64,000 bases of DNA from UKL13-3 sp943369665 (GTDB lineage: Bacteria; Bacteroidota; Bacteroidia; UKL13-3), in assembly GCA_943369665.1 (NCBI GenBank), contig CALRNX020000005.1, forward strand, positions 1 through 64,000, written 5' to 3'. Of this stretch, positions 26,060 to 33,773 are shown one piece after another; positions within the stretch are counted from its first letter, which is position 1, and each line of letters starts with the position of its first letter. A program made the translations under genes and the position numbers. The notes under the pieces were generated by a model that was not told the origin of the DNA, did no database searches, and worked only from the letters and a program-made list of their open reading frames with translations.

Positions 26060-26803
26060 CTATTTAAAGTAAAAATCTCCGTTTGAATATTGCATTGCAT
26101 CTTCATTGTTCATCAATTGAAGCCTGCCATCCAGCAAACGATACGGTTTGTATCCAACGATATCCGACAACAATGCAACTATTGCTTTGCGGTGCTCTTC
26201 TGAGCCAAGTTCAATTTGAATAAGGGGCTTGAACCTTTTAATGATTTCCGAAAAATGAGGCATTAAAATCGTTTCATAACCTTCCACGTCACATTTTATA
26301 AAGTCAAGCCGGGTAAGAGTCAAAAACAATTCATTCGGAGTACACATGTTTACCGAGTATGTATGCATACCCGCTGTGTCTTCATTCGGTTCAACCACAT
26401 GTGTTAAACCGTGCCTGAACACACCATCAATAACAGGTGTTCCCATGGTAATTTGTCCCTTTTCACCTCCTAATGCAACAGGATACAAGGTTACATTATC
26501 ACAGTCAAACCTTTTCATGTTCTGCAAAAATATTTGCTGAAAAAGCTGCACCGGCTCTACTGCATGTACATGCCCTTTGGCACCACATGCCTCAGATAAC
26601 ATCGTACTGTAATATCCCACGTTCGCACCAATATCAATGCAGATAAAACCCGGCTGAATGATTGTTTTCAGAAAAAATAATTCCGGATATTTTTGCTTCA
26701 TGAATCCGGCCTTGATCAACCGAATATAAATGTGACTAACTACGTCAAGATATTTTTGTGTTCCCAGCGTTTTTAGCAACCACGCGCGCAGTTTTTTTTC
26801 CAT
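26060..26803 (-). CDS. FkbM family methyltransferase
   Basis: 247 residues. FICIDIGANVGYYSTMLSEA near 52-71 is SAM motif I, HAVEPVQLFQQIFLQNM near 79-95 motif II, and LDFIKCDVEGYETILMPHF near 163-181 the FkbM D-x-E-G-x-E signature. It would methylate a hydroxyl of a sugar or small metabolite. Its ATG overlaps the stop of the DUF4834 gene by one base (TAATG), so the two are translationally coupled. It is far from the polysaccharide locus at the left edge, and its substrate is unknown. Confidence 0.85.
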   Translation of the reverse strand: MEKKLRAWLLKTLGTQKYLDVVSHIYIRLIKAGFMKQKYPELFFLKTIIQPGFICIDIGANVGYYSTMLSEACGAKGHVHAVEPVQLFQQIFLQNMKRFDCDNVTLYPVALGGEKGQITMGTPVIDGVFRHGLTHVVEPNEDTAGMHTYSVNMCTPNELFLTLTRLDFIKCDVEGYETILMPHFSEIIKRFKPLIQIELGSEEHRKAIVALLSDIVGYKPYRLLDGRLQLMNNEDAMQYSNGDFYFK

Positions 26804-27039
26804 TATTTTATTTCCTCGTAATCCACATACTCCCCCATTTTTCCTGAGTTTCCGCTTTGTTGTTTAGTAACTTTAGGATTCACCGTAACACGTCCTTCAC
26901 TCTCTTTATCCTGTGTATTGTGATAATGATGTGTTTCGTTCCGATATACCTTGGTTTTAATAATCGTACCTGTGTATCTGCCGAAAAGTATCCGATAGAT
27001 CAGGTAAATCAATAATAGATAAAATAAAAACTTAAACAT
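26803..27039 (-). CDS. DUF4834 family small membrane protein
   Basis: 78 residues with one N-terminal hydrophobic segment (MFKFLFYLLLIYLIYRILFG) and a polar, Lys/Glu/His-rich tail ending GEYVDYEEIK. The hydrophobic opening and the conserved Y-x-D-Y/F-E-E-I/V-K ending are typical of DUF4834 proteins, which occur in Bacteroidota. No function is known. It overlaps the following FkbM gene by one base and is divergent from the gene at 27154. Confidence 0.8.
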   Translation of the reverse strand: MFKFLFYLLLIYLIYRILFGRYTGTIIKTKVYRNETHHYHNTQDKESEGRVTVNPKVTKQQSGNSGKMGEYVDYEEIK

Positions 27040-27139
27040 TGGGTGATATTTTGAAGAACAAAACTACAAATTTCCCAACTACATTGTGCATCCTTATCGG
27101 TAAAACTATCATCTTTATCATACCAAGGTAATAAATCCT

Positions 27140-27147
27140 TACTTTTG
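27140..27147 (+). promoter_or_regulatory. Candidate -7 box very close to a start codon
   Basis: TACTTTTG matches TAnnTTTG exactly and ends six bases ahead of the ATG at 27154, so transcription would begin at or next to the start codon. No clear -33 TTTG is present. Confidence 0.4.
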
Positions 27148-27153
27148 TTGGAT

Positions 27154-27543
27154 ATGGACGCAGATAGTTTGAATGTTTTTGAAATGGATGAGACCACTAA
27201 AATGAAGTGGTATAAAATTGTATTTGCCATCAAAAAGGACTTTGGAAAAAAACCTGATATGAATGGCTTACTCTTTTTGATCGGGATGCGCGAACTTGGC
27301 ATTTCCAAAGAGTTAAGCAAGGATGAAAAAATGGATATTATGCATGTGGCAACATGTGCATTATTAGCCCTCGATGGATATTACGAACTTGAATCATATG
27401 ATGCAGAAGGTTGGCCACACTATAAACAATTGAAACAACTGCCTTATGCGGATATGCTAAAACAAGAAACTTTTTTAAGACGCTTAGTTGTTAAATACTA
27501 TGATGTACACCAATTATTTGAAGACCCAACACCAACCACATAA
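27154..27543 (+). CDS. Conserved hypothetical protein
   Basis: 129 residues, acidic, without signal peptide or membrane span. DETTKMKWYKIVFAIKKDFG, PDMNGLLFLIGMRELG and MDIMHVATCALLALDGYYEL are blocks I associate with an uncharacterised Bacteroidota family. The ATG at 27154 lies just after a -7-like box, suggesting a leaderless mRNA. The next gene starts one base after its stop, so the two are probably translated from one message. It is divergent from the DUF4834 gene. No function is proposed. Confidence 0.75.
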   Translation: MDADSLNVFEMDETTKMKWYKIVFAIKKDFGKKPDMNGLLFLIGMRELGISKELSKDEKMDIMHVATCALLALDGYYELESYDAEGWPHYKQLKQLPYADMLKQETFLRRLVVKYYDVHQLFEDPTPTT

Positions 27544-27544
27544 A

Positions 27545-28357
27545 ATGAGAACCTTTCTATTGGGTGTTTTATTGATCTTTGTTACCCTCACTTTTTTCGC
27601 TTTTACCCCACCTGCCACACCCGAGCAGAAAGTTGAGGTTACAACCAAATACGGAAAGTTTGTTGTCAAACTTTATAACCAAACACCTTTACACAGAGAT
27701 AATTTTATCAAGCTTGTGAAAGAAGGTTTTTATGACAGCCTCTTGTTTCACCGTGTTATTCCTGATTTTATTATTCAGGGAGGAGATCCGACATCTAAAC
27801 ATGCTCAAGCGGGAACCATATTAGGACAAGGTTATAACGGATACCGGATTCCGGCAGAAATAAACCCCAGGCTATACCATAAAAGAGGTGCACTGGCTGC
27901 AGCACGAGATGACAATCCGGGAAAGGCTTCCAGTGGATGTCAGTTTTATATTGTGGAGGGCAGAACCTTTACCAGAGATGAGATCAGCAATTTGCTGAAT
28001 ACCACAAACTATAATTTAAAGAGCCAGCTTTTTGCATCAATTATGGTTTCCGATTCAATCAAAGCCAGGCTCGATGATTTTACTTTGCGTGGAGACAAAC
28101 AAGGGATGCATGCCTATATGCTGGGGATGCAAACGGTTGTTGATTCGCTTTTTGCTCCAATGGAAATCACGTTCTCAAATCAACAAATTTTAGATTATAT
28201 GAACATCGGTGGTGCACCTCATTTAGATATGAACTACACTGTTTTTGGTGAAGTGGTATCCGGAATGAATATTATCGATTCTATAATGCTGGTCAAACGT
28301 GATGCAAATGACAGGCCTGTTGAAGATCTCCGCATCAAAATGCGGCTTGTCAAATAA
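27545..28357 (+). CDS. Exported peptidylprolyl isomerase, cyclophilin type
   Basis: 270 residues from ATG 27545, just after the preceding stop; the open frame begins at 27488 but overlaps the upstream gene. An N-terminal hydrophobic stretch (LLGVLLIFVTLTFFAF) acts as a signal or anchor. The cyclophilin core follows: HRDNFIKLVKEGFYDSLLFHRVI, DFIIQGGDPTSK (near 78-89) and SSGCQFYIVEGR (near 138-149), with the R and Q of the active site in FHR and SGCQF. A helical insert at about 150-220 interrupts the fold before MNYTVFGEVVSGMNIIDSI. It probably assists folding in the periplasm. Confidence 0.92.
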   Translation: MRTFLLGVLLIFVTLTFFAFTPPATPEQKVEVTTKYGKFVVKLYNQTPLHRDNFIKLVKEGFYDSLLFHRVIPDFIIQGGDPTSKHAQAGTILGQGYNGYRIPAEINPRLYHKRGALAAARDDNPGKASSGCQFYIVEGRTFTRDEISNLLNTTNYNLKSQLFASIMVSDSIKARLDDFTLRGDKQGMHAYMLGMQTVVDSLFAPMEITFSNQQILDYMNIGGAPHLDMNYTVFGEVVSGMNIIDSIMLVKRDANDRPVEDLRIKMRLVK

Positions 28358-28358
28358 C

Positions 28359-28754
28359 CTAATCCTCGAGCATAGCATCCCAGTATTCTTTGCCATACGA
28401 AACAAAAATTTCTTCCTTCTCCTTAATGTTCCTTATAGCAACAATATATGGTTTCCCTTTTATTACCTCATACTTAGCATTGTTACGCAATCCTTTTACA
28501 CGACTCAAGCCTGTTGCATCGTTCGCATAGCGCCCCATTGCCCATAGTGTATGTTGTGCATCCACGCAGTTTTTATCGGTGATGTGAAAAAAATATGCGC
28601 CTTTTCCTGGTTGATTTTCATTTCTGCGCAAACATTCTTTCCAGGTAATTTTCTCGCCTTCATATTCACATACAATAGCGCCTTTCTTAATGGGTTCTTT
28701 GGTGAATAAACCTTTGCCGGCTTTAGGTAATTTTGATTTTTTTACGTACAACAT
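28359..28754 (-). CDS. SET domain protein
   Basis: 131 residues from ATG 28754; the frame remains open to 28931 but the upstream part overlaps the start of exonuclease III and is not SET-like. The order of motifs is that of a minimal SET domain: LPKAGKGLFTKEPIKKGAIV (9-28), YEGEKITW, MGRYANDATGLSRVKGLRNN near 73-92 in place of the usual R-F-x-N-H-S block, and KEKEEIFVSYGKEYWDA near 111-127 (E-x-x-x-x-Y-G). SET proteins methylate lysine; bacterial examples act on ribosomal or other basic proteins. No pre- or post-SET domain is present. It ends one base from the stop of the convergent isomerase gene. Confidence 0.85.
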   Translation of the reverse strand: MLYVKKSKLPKAGKGLFTKEPIKKGAIVCEYEGEKITWKECLRRNENQPGKGAYFFHITDKNCVDAQHTLWAMGRYANDATGLSRVKGLRNNAKYEVIKGKPYIVAIRNIKEKEEIFVSYGKEYWDAMLED

Positions 28755-28851
28755 ATAAGTCGCGAATATGCATTTTTTTATTGTGCTTCGGGTTATTTTC
28801 TTTCTACCAAAAAAGTAAAAATTAACGTTTATTTGTTTCAAAACTCTTCTT

Positions 28852-29604
28852 ATGGAAATCGTATCGTATAATGTAAATGGTATTCGCTCGGCAATGAGCA
28901 AAGGATTGCTCAACTGGATGGAGGAGCGCAAAGCGGATGTATATTGTTTCCAGGAAACAAAAGCAGAACACTCGCAAATTGACCATACCCCCTTTGATTT
29001 GTTGGGTTATAAGAGTTATTGGTTTTCGGCCCAGAAGAAAGGTTACAGCGGTGTTGCCATTTTCACCAAACACCAGCCGGATAATATTGTGTATGGATTT
29101 GGTGATGCTCAATATGATACAGAAGGAAGGATCGTACGTGTTGATTTTGGTGATGTTTCCACCATCAGCGTGTATGTCCCATCGGGTTCAAGTGGAGAGG
29201 AAAGACAAGGTTACAAAATGGTATGGCTCGATTTTTTTTACAACTATATCGAACAACTGAAAAAGGAAAGACCCAAACTGATCATTTGTGGCGATTACAA
29301 TATTTGTGCAAAGCCAATTGATATTCACGACCCGGTGGGCAACAAAAACAGTTCGGGATTTTTACCTGAAGAACGTGAATGGCTGGGCAAGCTGATGGAT
29401 AATGGTTTGGTGGATTCTTTTCGCCAGTTTAATACCAATGCGCACGAATACAGCTGGTGGACGTTCAGAGCAGGAGCCCGCGAACGCAATAAAGGTTGGC
29501 GCATAGATTATTGCTTAACCACGCCCAATATTCCATTAAAAGATGCCGGCATTTTACAACAAGTAAAACACAGCGACCATTGCCCTGTATGGGTTAAAAT
29601 TTAA
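28852..29604 (+). CDS. xth: Exodeoxyribonuclease III / AP endonuclease
   Basis: 250 residues. SYNVNGIRSAMSKGLLNWM, YCFQETKAEHSQIDH (catalytic Glu in Q-E-T), ICGDYNICAKPIDIHDP (D and N of the active site) and HSDHCPVWVKI at the C-terminus (catalytic Asp-His) are all the motifs of the ExoIII family. It repairs abasic sites and trims 3' ends. It is close to the standard length. Its final TAA overlaps the stop of the convergent Rieske-like gene in a TTAA sequence. Confidence 0.96.
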   Translation: MEIVSYNVNGIRSAMSKGLLNWMEERKADVYCFQETKAEHSQIDHTPFDLLGYKSYWFSAQKKGYSGVAIFTKHQPDNIVYGFGDAQYDTEGRIVRVDFGDVSTISVYVPSGSSGEERQGYKMVWLDFFYNYIEQLKKERPKLIICGDYNICAKPIDIHDPVGNKNSSGFLPEEREWLGKLMDNGLVDSFRQFNTNAHEYSWWTFRAGARERNKGWRIDYCLTTPNIPLKDAGILQQVKHSDHCPVWVKI

Positions 29605-30080
29605 AAAGGAGATGTGCTTACGTAAAGCACTTTATTGGCCTCATCATAAGAAGAGTAATACTGCTTAAGCGCGCGCGAAGCGGGCTTTTGAATGGCAATA
29701 CCTGTATTCAGATCAAAAACAGACTGGCAGCACGCCTGAAATCCATTTGCATAATGTCCACATTTTAATCCCACATAATTGCTGTCTACGGTCACCGCAG
29801 CGCATGCATCTCCCGGATTGTGTGAACATGTTCTGTCATAAACCACAAATCCTCCTTGGGGAGAATGATAAACGACAGAACCTTTATTTCCTTCCGGTAT
29901 ATAAACATACCCTTGAGGACTTAATAACCCAATGTATTGCGGCAGGTTTAAATTAAGTTGCGTTTTATACTGAACAGGAGGAAAAAAGTCAGTACTATTA
30001 TCTGTGTTCTTTTTACATTGTTGCAAACCGGTTGCAAGCAAACAAAAAAGCAATCCAATCAGGGGTTGTTTAATTTTCAT
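29601..30080 (-). CDS. Rieske-like exported lipoprotein with altered cluster motif
   Basis: 159 residues from ATG 30080. The N-terminus is a lipoprotein-like signal (LIGLLFCLLATGLQQC), although LQQC is not a canonical lipobox. The fold is that of a small Rieske protein: YDRTCSHNPGDACA (Cys85-x-His87) matches the first ligand loop, but the second shows KCGHYANGFQACCQSVFDL (Cys107, His109, Cys117, Cys118) instead of C-x-x-H, so cluster ligation is uncertain. SVFDLNTGIAIQKPASRALKQY is the usual Rieske ending. It overlaps the upstream dehydrogenase gene by 11 bases and shares a TTAA with the stop of xth. Confidence 0.75.
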   Translation of the reverse strand: MKIKQPLIGLLFCLLATGLQQCKKNTDNSTDFFPPVQYKTQLNLNLPQYIGLLSPQGYVYIPEGNKGSVVYHSPQGGFVVYDRTCSHNPGDACAAVTVDSNYVGLKCGHYANGFQACCQSVFDLNTGIAIQKPASRALKQYYSSYDEANKVLYVSTSPF

Positions 30081-30924
30081 AATTGTAAAATCCTTTGCCT
30101 GTTTTTCTTCCAAAATGACCCGCATCTACCTTTTGCTGTTGAATGCGGCTTGGCCTGAATTTTCCATCCTGGTGGAACAGATTATAAATGGAAGATGTTA
30201 CCGAGAAATTAGTGTCGACTCCAATTAAGTCCATTAAGCGAAAAGGTCCCATTTTAAAGCCACAGCTTTCCATCAATGCATCGATGGTTTCAATATCAGC
30301 AACTTTTTCTTCCGCAATTTTTAATCCTTCTACATAATAATGACGAGCAACCCTGTTCACAATAAACCCCGGAGCATCAGCAGCCATTACACAAGTCTTC
30401 CCCATTGATTCGATCAGCGTTTTACATTGTTGTGCAATTGCAGGATCGGTTTCAACACCCAATATGATCTCCACCAGTTTCATGATCGGTGCAGGATTAA
30501 AAAAATGGATCCCCAACACCCTTGAAGGAACAGGTATCTTTGCAGCAATCTGAGTTACCGGAATGGAAGAAGTGTTGGTTGCCAGAATTGTTTGGTCACC
30601 ATTTAACGCTGCCAACTTCTGAAAAAGCTGTTGCTTAATTTCCAGGCGTTCAATGATCGCTTCTATGATCAAATCAGCTTTGAGTAATTCAATATCGGTG
30701 GTAAATGTTATGCGTTGTAGAATTTCAACTTTGGCAGCATCCGTTATTTTTCCTTTCGACACCAATCCAGCAAGTGATTTTTCCAAACCGGCTTGTGCTT
30801 TCGTTACAACCTCGGGATTAAGGTCAAATAAAATGGTGGTAAAACCTGCTTGTGCCGAAACCTGGGCAATACCAGCGCCCATCGTACCTGCTCCTGCAAT
30901 GCCAATTGTTTGTATTTGTTGCAT
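30070..30924 (-). CDS. hbd: 3-hydroxybutyryl-CoA dehydrogenase
   Basis: 284 residues. IGIAGAGTMGAGIAQVSAQAGF is the N-terminal NAD-binding Rossmann motif, LIIEAIIERLEIKQQLF and ILATNTSSIPVTQIAA are conserved, IHFFNPAPIMKLVEII near 138-153 carries the catalytic His, and PGFIVNRVARHYYVEGLKI leads into the dimerisation domain. The protein oxidises (S)-3-hydroxyacyl-CoA, in fatty acid or phenylacetate-type breakdown or in butanoate metabolism. There is no neighbouring thiolase or crotonase in this orientation, so the pathway is not settled. Confidence 0.93.
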   Translation of the reverse strand: MQQIQTIGIAGAGTMGAGIAQVSAQAGFTTILFDLNPEVVTKAQAGLEKSLAGLVSKGKITDAAKVEILQRITFTTDIELLKADLIIEAIIERLEIKQQLFQKLAALNGDQTILATNTSSIPVTQIAAKIPVPSRVLGIHFFNPAPIMKLVEIILGVETDPAIAQQCKTLIESMGKTCVMAADAPGFIVNRVARHYYVEGLKIAEEKVADIETIDALMESCGFKMGPFRLMDLIGVDTNFSVTSSIYNLFHQDGKFRPSRIQQQKVDAGHFGRKTGKGFYNYEN

Positions 30925-31003
30925 AAAGCAAATGTACGCGCTTTACGCAAAAGCCACAACGAGAGATTTTGACCAAAATCAGTAAAACAAAACAGCAGTA
31001 TCG

Positions 31004-31033
31004 ATTGCTGTATCAATATAATACATACATTTG
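31004..31033 (+). promoter_or_regulatory. Predicted promoter of the A-type Fe-S carrier
   Basis: ATTG (31004-31007), 18 bases and a perfect TACATTTG (31026-31033) precede the ATG at 31054 by 20 bases. The -33 element deviates from TTTG at its first position. Confidence 0.5.
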
Positions 31034-31053
31034 TATGATAAATCATCTTGTAT

Positions 31054-31380
31054 ATGATTACTGTAACTGAAAAAGCTAAAAATAGAATTAAGGACCTGAA
31101 AAAAGAGTCGAACTATACTGAAGATTACTTTTTGCGAGTAGGTGTTGATAGCGGAGGCTGCTCCGGCTTATCATATAAACTCGATTTTGACAACGAAGTA
31201 AAAGCAGGAGACGAAGTAATAGATTTTGAAGGAGTTAGAGTTGTAACCGATAAGCGTAGCGTTTTATATTTATTCGGCACTGAACTTGACTTTACAGATG
31301 GATTAAACGGAAAAGGATTCTCTTTCAACAACCCCAATGCAACCCGAACATGCAGTTGTGGCGAGAGTTTCGCTGTTTAA
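31054..31380 (+). CDS. A-type iron-sulfur carrier (HesB/IscA family)
   Basis: 108 residues from ATG 31054 (a TTG lies two codons upstream). DSGGCSGLSYKLDFD near 33-47 supplies the first cluster Cys, and ATRTCSCGESFAV at the end the C-x-C pair; both are diagnostic of HesB/IscA/ErpA/SufA proteins. It delivers Fe-S clusters to apo-proteins. No isc or suf genes flank it, so the subfamily (ErpA-like or SufA-like) is left open. Confidence 0.94.
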   Translation: MITVTEKAKNRIKDLKKESNYTEDYFLRVGVDSGGCSGLSYKLDFDNEVKAGDEVIDFEGVRVVTDKRSVLYLFGTELDFTDGLNGKGFSFNNPNATRTCSCGESFAV

Positions 31381-31401
31381 GTGATTTTTTTTGTTGAAAA
31401 C

Positions 31402-31431
31402 TTTGATTTTGAATTCATAATCCTATATTTG
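31402..31431 (+). promoter_or_regulatory. Predicted promoter of rpsT
   Basis: TTTG (31402-31405), 18 bases and TATATTTG (31424-31431), which matches TAnnTTTG exactly, followed by CAG. It ends 32 bases before the rpsT ATG. Confidence 0.65.
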
Positions 31432-31463
31432 CAGTCCTTTTTTAAAAGAATAATAGATTACTC

Positions 31464-31796
31464 ATGGCAAACCATAAATCAGCAGAAAAAAGAATCCGTA
31501 GCAGCGCAACTAAGCGTTTAAGCAACAGATACCAAGCTAAAAGTACACGTACTGTAGTTAAAACATTGCGCAACACAACTGATAAAGTTGAAGCAGATGA
31601 ACTTTACAAAAAAGTATCGTCAATGTTGGATAAGCTTGCTAAGAAAAACGTGATTCACAAGAAAAAAGCTGCTAATCAAAAATCTAAATTGGCTAAAGTA
31701 GTAAGCAAAATCGGTTCAACTCCGGAAGCTGCTAAAAAAACAGCTAAGAAAGCTGCTCCTAAAAAGGCTGCTGCTAAGAAAGCTGCTAAAAAATAA
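31464..31796 (+). CDS. rpsT: 30S ribosomal protein S20 with Lys/Ala-rich tail
   Basis: 110 residues; S20 is usually 85-90. MANHKSAEKRIRSSATKRLSNR and MLDKLAKKNVIHKKKAANQKS are the conserved 16S-binding helices. The extra part is a C-terminal tail of about 25 residues made of KKAA/AAKK repeats, which resembles histone H1-like tails. It binds 16S rRNA in the small subunit. The gene is monocistronic, with a good promoter and a strong terminator. Confidence 0.96.
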   Translation: MANHKSAEKRIRSSATKRLSNRYQAKSTRTVVKTLRNTTDKVEADELYKKVSSMLDKLAKKNVIHKKKAANQKSKLAKVVSKIGSTPEAAKKTAKKAAPKKAAAKKAAKK

Positions 31797-31819
31797 TAAG
31801 ACCATTTTTAATGGTAGTG

Positions 31820-31853
31820 ATCCTGCATTGAATTTATCAGTGCAGGATTTTTA
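31820..31853 (+). terminator. Rho-independent terminator of rpsT
   Basis: ATCCTGCATTGA pairs with TCAGTGCAGGAT (one wobble) around an ATTTA loop, followed by a T run. It lies 24 bases after the rpsT stop and overlaps the end of aat by three bases. Confidence 0.9.
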
Positions 31854-32420
31854 TTGCAATGCCTCGTGCAATAACTCCAAATACCTTTCCTGCGGAATTT
31901 CAACAGCACCCAACGTTCTTAAATGATCGGTAATGTATTGCGTATCCAATAAGGTCATTTTACGCAGTTTCATCCATTCCACCAGATATACCAGGGCAAC
32001 TTTCGAGGCATCTCGTTCCAAGTGAAACATACTTTCACCAAAAAAGGCGTTACCCATTGCTACCCCATACAACCCTCCAACCAGTTCACCCTGTTGATTC
32101 CTGATCTCGAAACTACGGGCATAACCCATTTTGTGCAATTCACAATAGACTTCAATAATCTCTTCACTGATCCATCGTTCGGTTCGGTTCGCACAATTGC
32201 GCATCACCCTTTCAAAATCCCTGTCGATGCTGATTTCAAATTTTTGTGAACGTAAGGTTTGCTTTAGCGACTTGCTTATTTTTAATCCATCCAACGGAAT
32301 AATACCCCGCATCCGGGGTTCGTACCAATGAATGGAATCATTGTCATCGCTATCGGCCATGGGGAAAATACCCATTGTATAACCGTGCAAAACCTGCTGT
32401 GCCGTAAGTTGAGAAGCCAT
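31851..32420 (-). CDS. aat: Leucyl/phenylalanyl-tRNA--protein transferase
   Basis: 189 residues. LHGYTMGIFPMADSDDNDSIHWYEPRMRG, split as GYTMGIFPMAD and IHWYEPRMRGIIPLD, is the Aat N-terminal block; GGLYGVAMGNAFFGESMFHL near 111-130 and LLDTQYITDHLRTLGAVEI near 155-173 are the conserved catalytic-domain motifs. It attaches Leu or Phe to proteins with N-terminal Arg or Lys, targeting them to ClpAP-type degradation (N-degron pathway). Its ATG overlaps the stop of the upstream YihY gene by one base. Confidence 0.94.
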   Translation of the reverse strand: MASQLTAQQVLHGYTMGIFPMADSDDNDSIHWYEPRMRGIIPLDGLKISKSLKQTLRSQKFEISIDRDFERVMRNCANRTERWISEEIIEVYCELHKMGYARSFEIRNQQGELVGGLYGVAMGNAFFGESMFHLERDASKVALVYLVEWMKLRKMTLLDTQYITDHLRTLGAVEIPQERYLELLHEALQ

Positions 32421-33745
32421 TACAAATCCACAATGTTTTTATTTGCCGGAGATGCATACATGGCATCTTCCATTTCGTTGTAAAGGTGTTTGATTTGATG
32501 ATACGATTCGGCTGATGAAGCCCGCCTGAGTTCTCCCAAACTATTCAATTTATTAATAATAAAACCAATCGTTAGTTTTGAAACATCCACTGCCGGGGTG
32601 TAAATCGGATCTTTTGTTTTTAGCTCCACCGATTCAATGATCAGTTTCGCTTTCATGGCATTTTGCAAAACCATTCGACATTGATATGCAGGAATATCGA
32701 GCTTTGCCGACATATCAACAACAGTAGGAGCTTTTTCTCCCTTTTTAAATTGCTTGGCAATAAAATGGATGATATGCAGGTGATACAGCATCTTTTGCTC
32801 TGCACTGATATTTTTTGTTTGTTGCTCTCCTTCAAAATGTGTGACGTTTTGAATAGAGTAAGAAATTTCTGCCCCAATTAACACAATGGTCCAGCTAAAA
32901 TAAAGCCAGGTAATAAACAAGGGAATGGAAGCGAAACTTCCGTAAATAGCATTGGAACTCGAAACCCCAACCTGGAATTCGATATATGCCCATTGGAATA
33001 ATTGGAAGCATGTACCTGCAATAATTCCCGCAAACAAAGCTGCCTTTATCTTTACCCGTGTATTGGGCATCACTAAATAGACCAAACAAAACAATAACCA
33101 AGTACTGATAAAGGGTACAAATTTGATGGAAATGATAATGAGTTGTTGCACCGCGCTACCAAGCACTGCGAGCTTTTCGGCCAGATTATGAATTTCTGTT
33201 GAGATGAAAATATTTGCCGAACCTGTTACAATAATAAAAATGGGCGCAATCACCATGATTGATAAATAATCTGTGAATTTGCGTGTCCATGTGCGCGACA
33301 TTTTTACATACCAGATAGAATTAAGCGCATTCTCAATATTGCCCAACACTTGCACCACCGACCAGATTAATAAGATAAAACCAAAGCCCGCAACCCATCC
33401 TCCCCTTGTACGTTGCAACATATTATGAGAGTAATTTAACAGATTATCCCGAACCTCCGGTTGGCTGTCAAATGCCTTTGACAATTGATCCTGGATATAT
33501 TGTTCGAGCCCAAATCCTTGTGCAATACCAAATATCATGGCAAGGACCGGTACAATGGAAAGCAATGTATAATAGGTAAGTGCCGATGACCGAAGGATCA
33601 GTTGTTTGTCATTAAAATCCTTCACACTCAACAATAAAATGCGAATCATTCTGATAAACGCGCGTTGCCATTTGGGGAATTTCTCCAATCTCACATGCCA
33701 AATATCATTGGTGATAAAGTCTATATATTTTTTGATGGGTGCCAT
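32420..33745 (-). CDS. YihY/virulence factor BrkB family membrane protein
   Basis: 441 residues. RSSALTYYTLLSIVPVLAMIFGIA near 51-74 is the conserved opening of the YihY family (once misnamed ribonuclease BN), with about six membrane spans up to residue 300, including IYGSFASIPLFITWLYFSWTIVLIGAE. The last 140 residues form a soluble domain (AEQKMLYHLHIIHFIAKQFKKG, DMSAKLDIPAYQCRMVLQNA) that resembles a winged helix. The family's function is unknown. It is coupled to aat by a TAATG overlap. Confidence 0.88.
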   Translation of the reverse strand: MAPIKKYIDFITNDIWHVRLEKFPKWQRAFIRMIRILLLSVKDFNDKQLILRSSALTYYTLLSIVPVLAMIFGIAQGFGLEQYIQDQLSKAFDSQPEVRDNLLNYSHNMLQRTRGGWVAGFGFILLIWSVVQVLGNIENALNSIWYVKMSRTWTRKFTDYLSIMVIAPIFIIVTGSANIFISTEIHNLAEKLAVLGSAVQQLIIISIKFVPFISTWLLFCLVYLVMPNTRVKIKAALFAGIIAGTCFQLFQWAYIEFQVGVSSSNAIYGSFASIPLFITWLYFSWTIVLIGAEISYSIQNVTHFEGEQQTKNISAEQKMLYHLHIIHFIAKQFKKGEKAPTVVDMSAKLDIPAYQCRMVLQNAMKAKLIIESVELKTKDPIYTPAVDVSKLTIGFIINKLNSLGELRRASSAESYHQIKHLYNEMEDAMYASPANKNIVDL

Positions 33746-33773
33746 GTTGGTTCAAAAGTAATCAATGAAATCG

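Noticed and set aside
28755..28931. N-terminal extension of the SET protein
   Set aside because: The 59 extra residues are not SET-like and run into the exonuclease III start on the other strand; ATG 28754 gives a complete domain.
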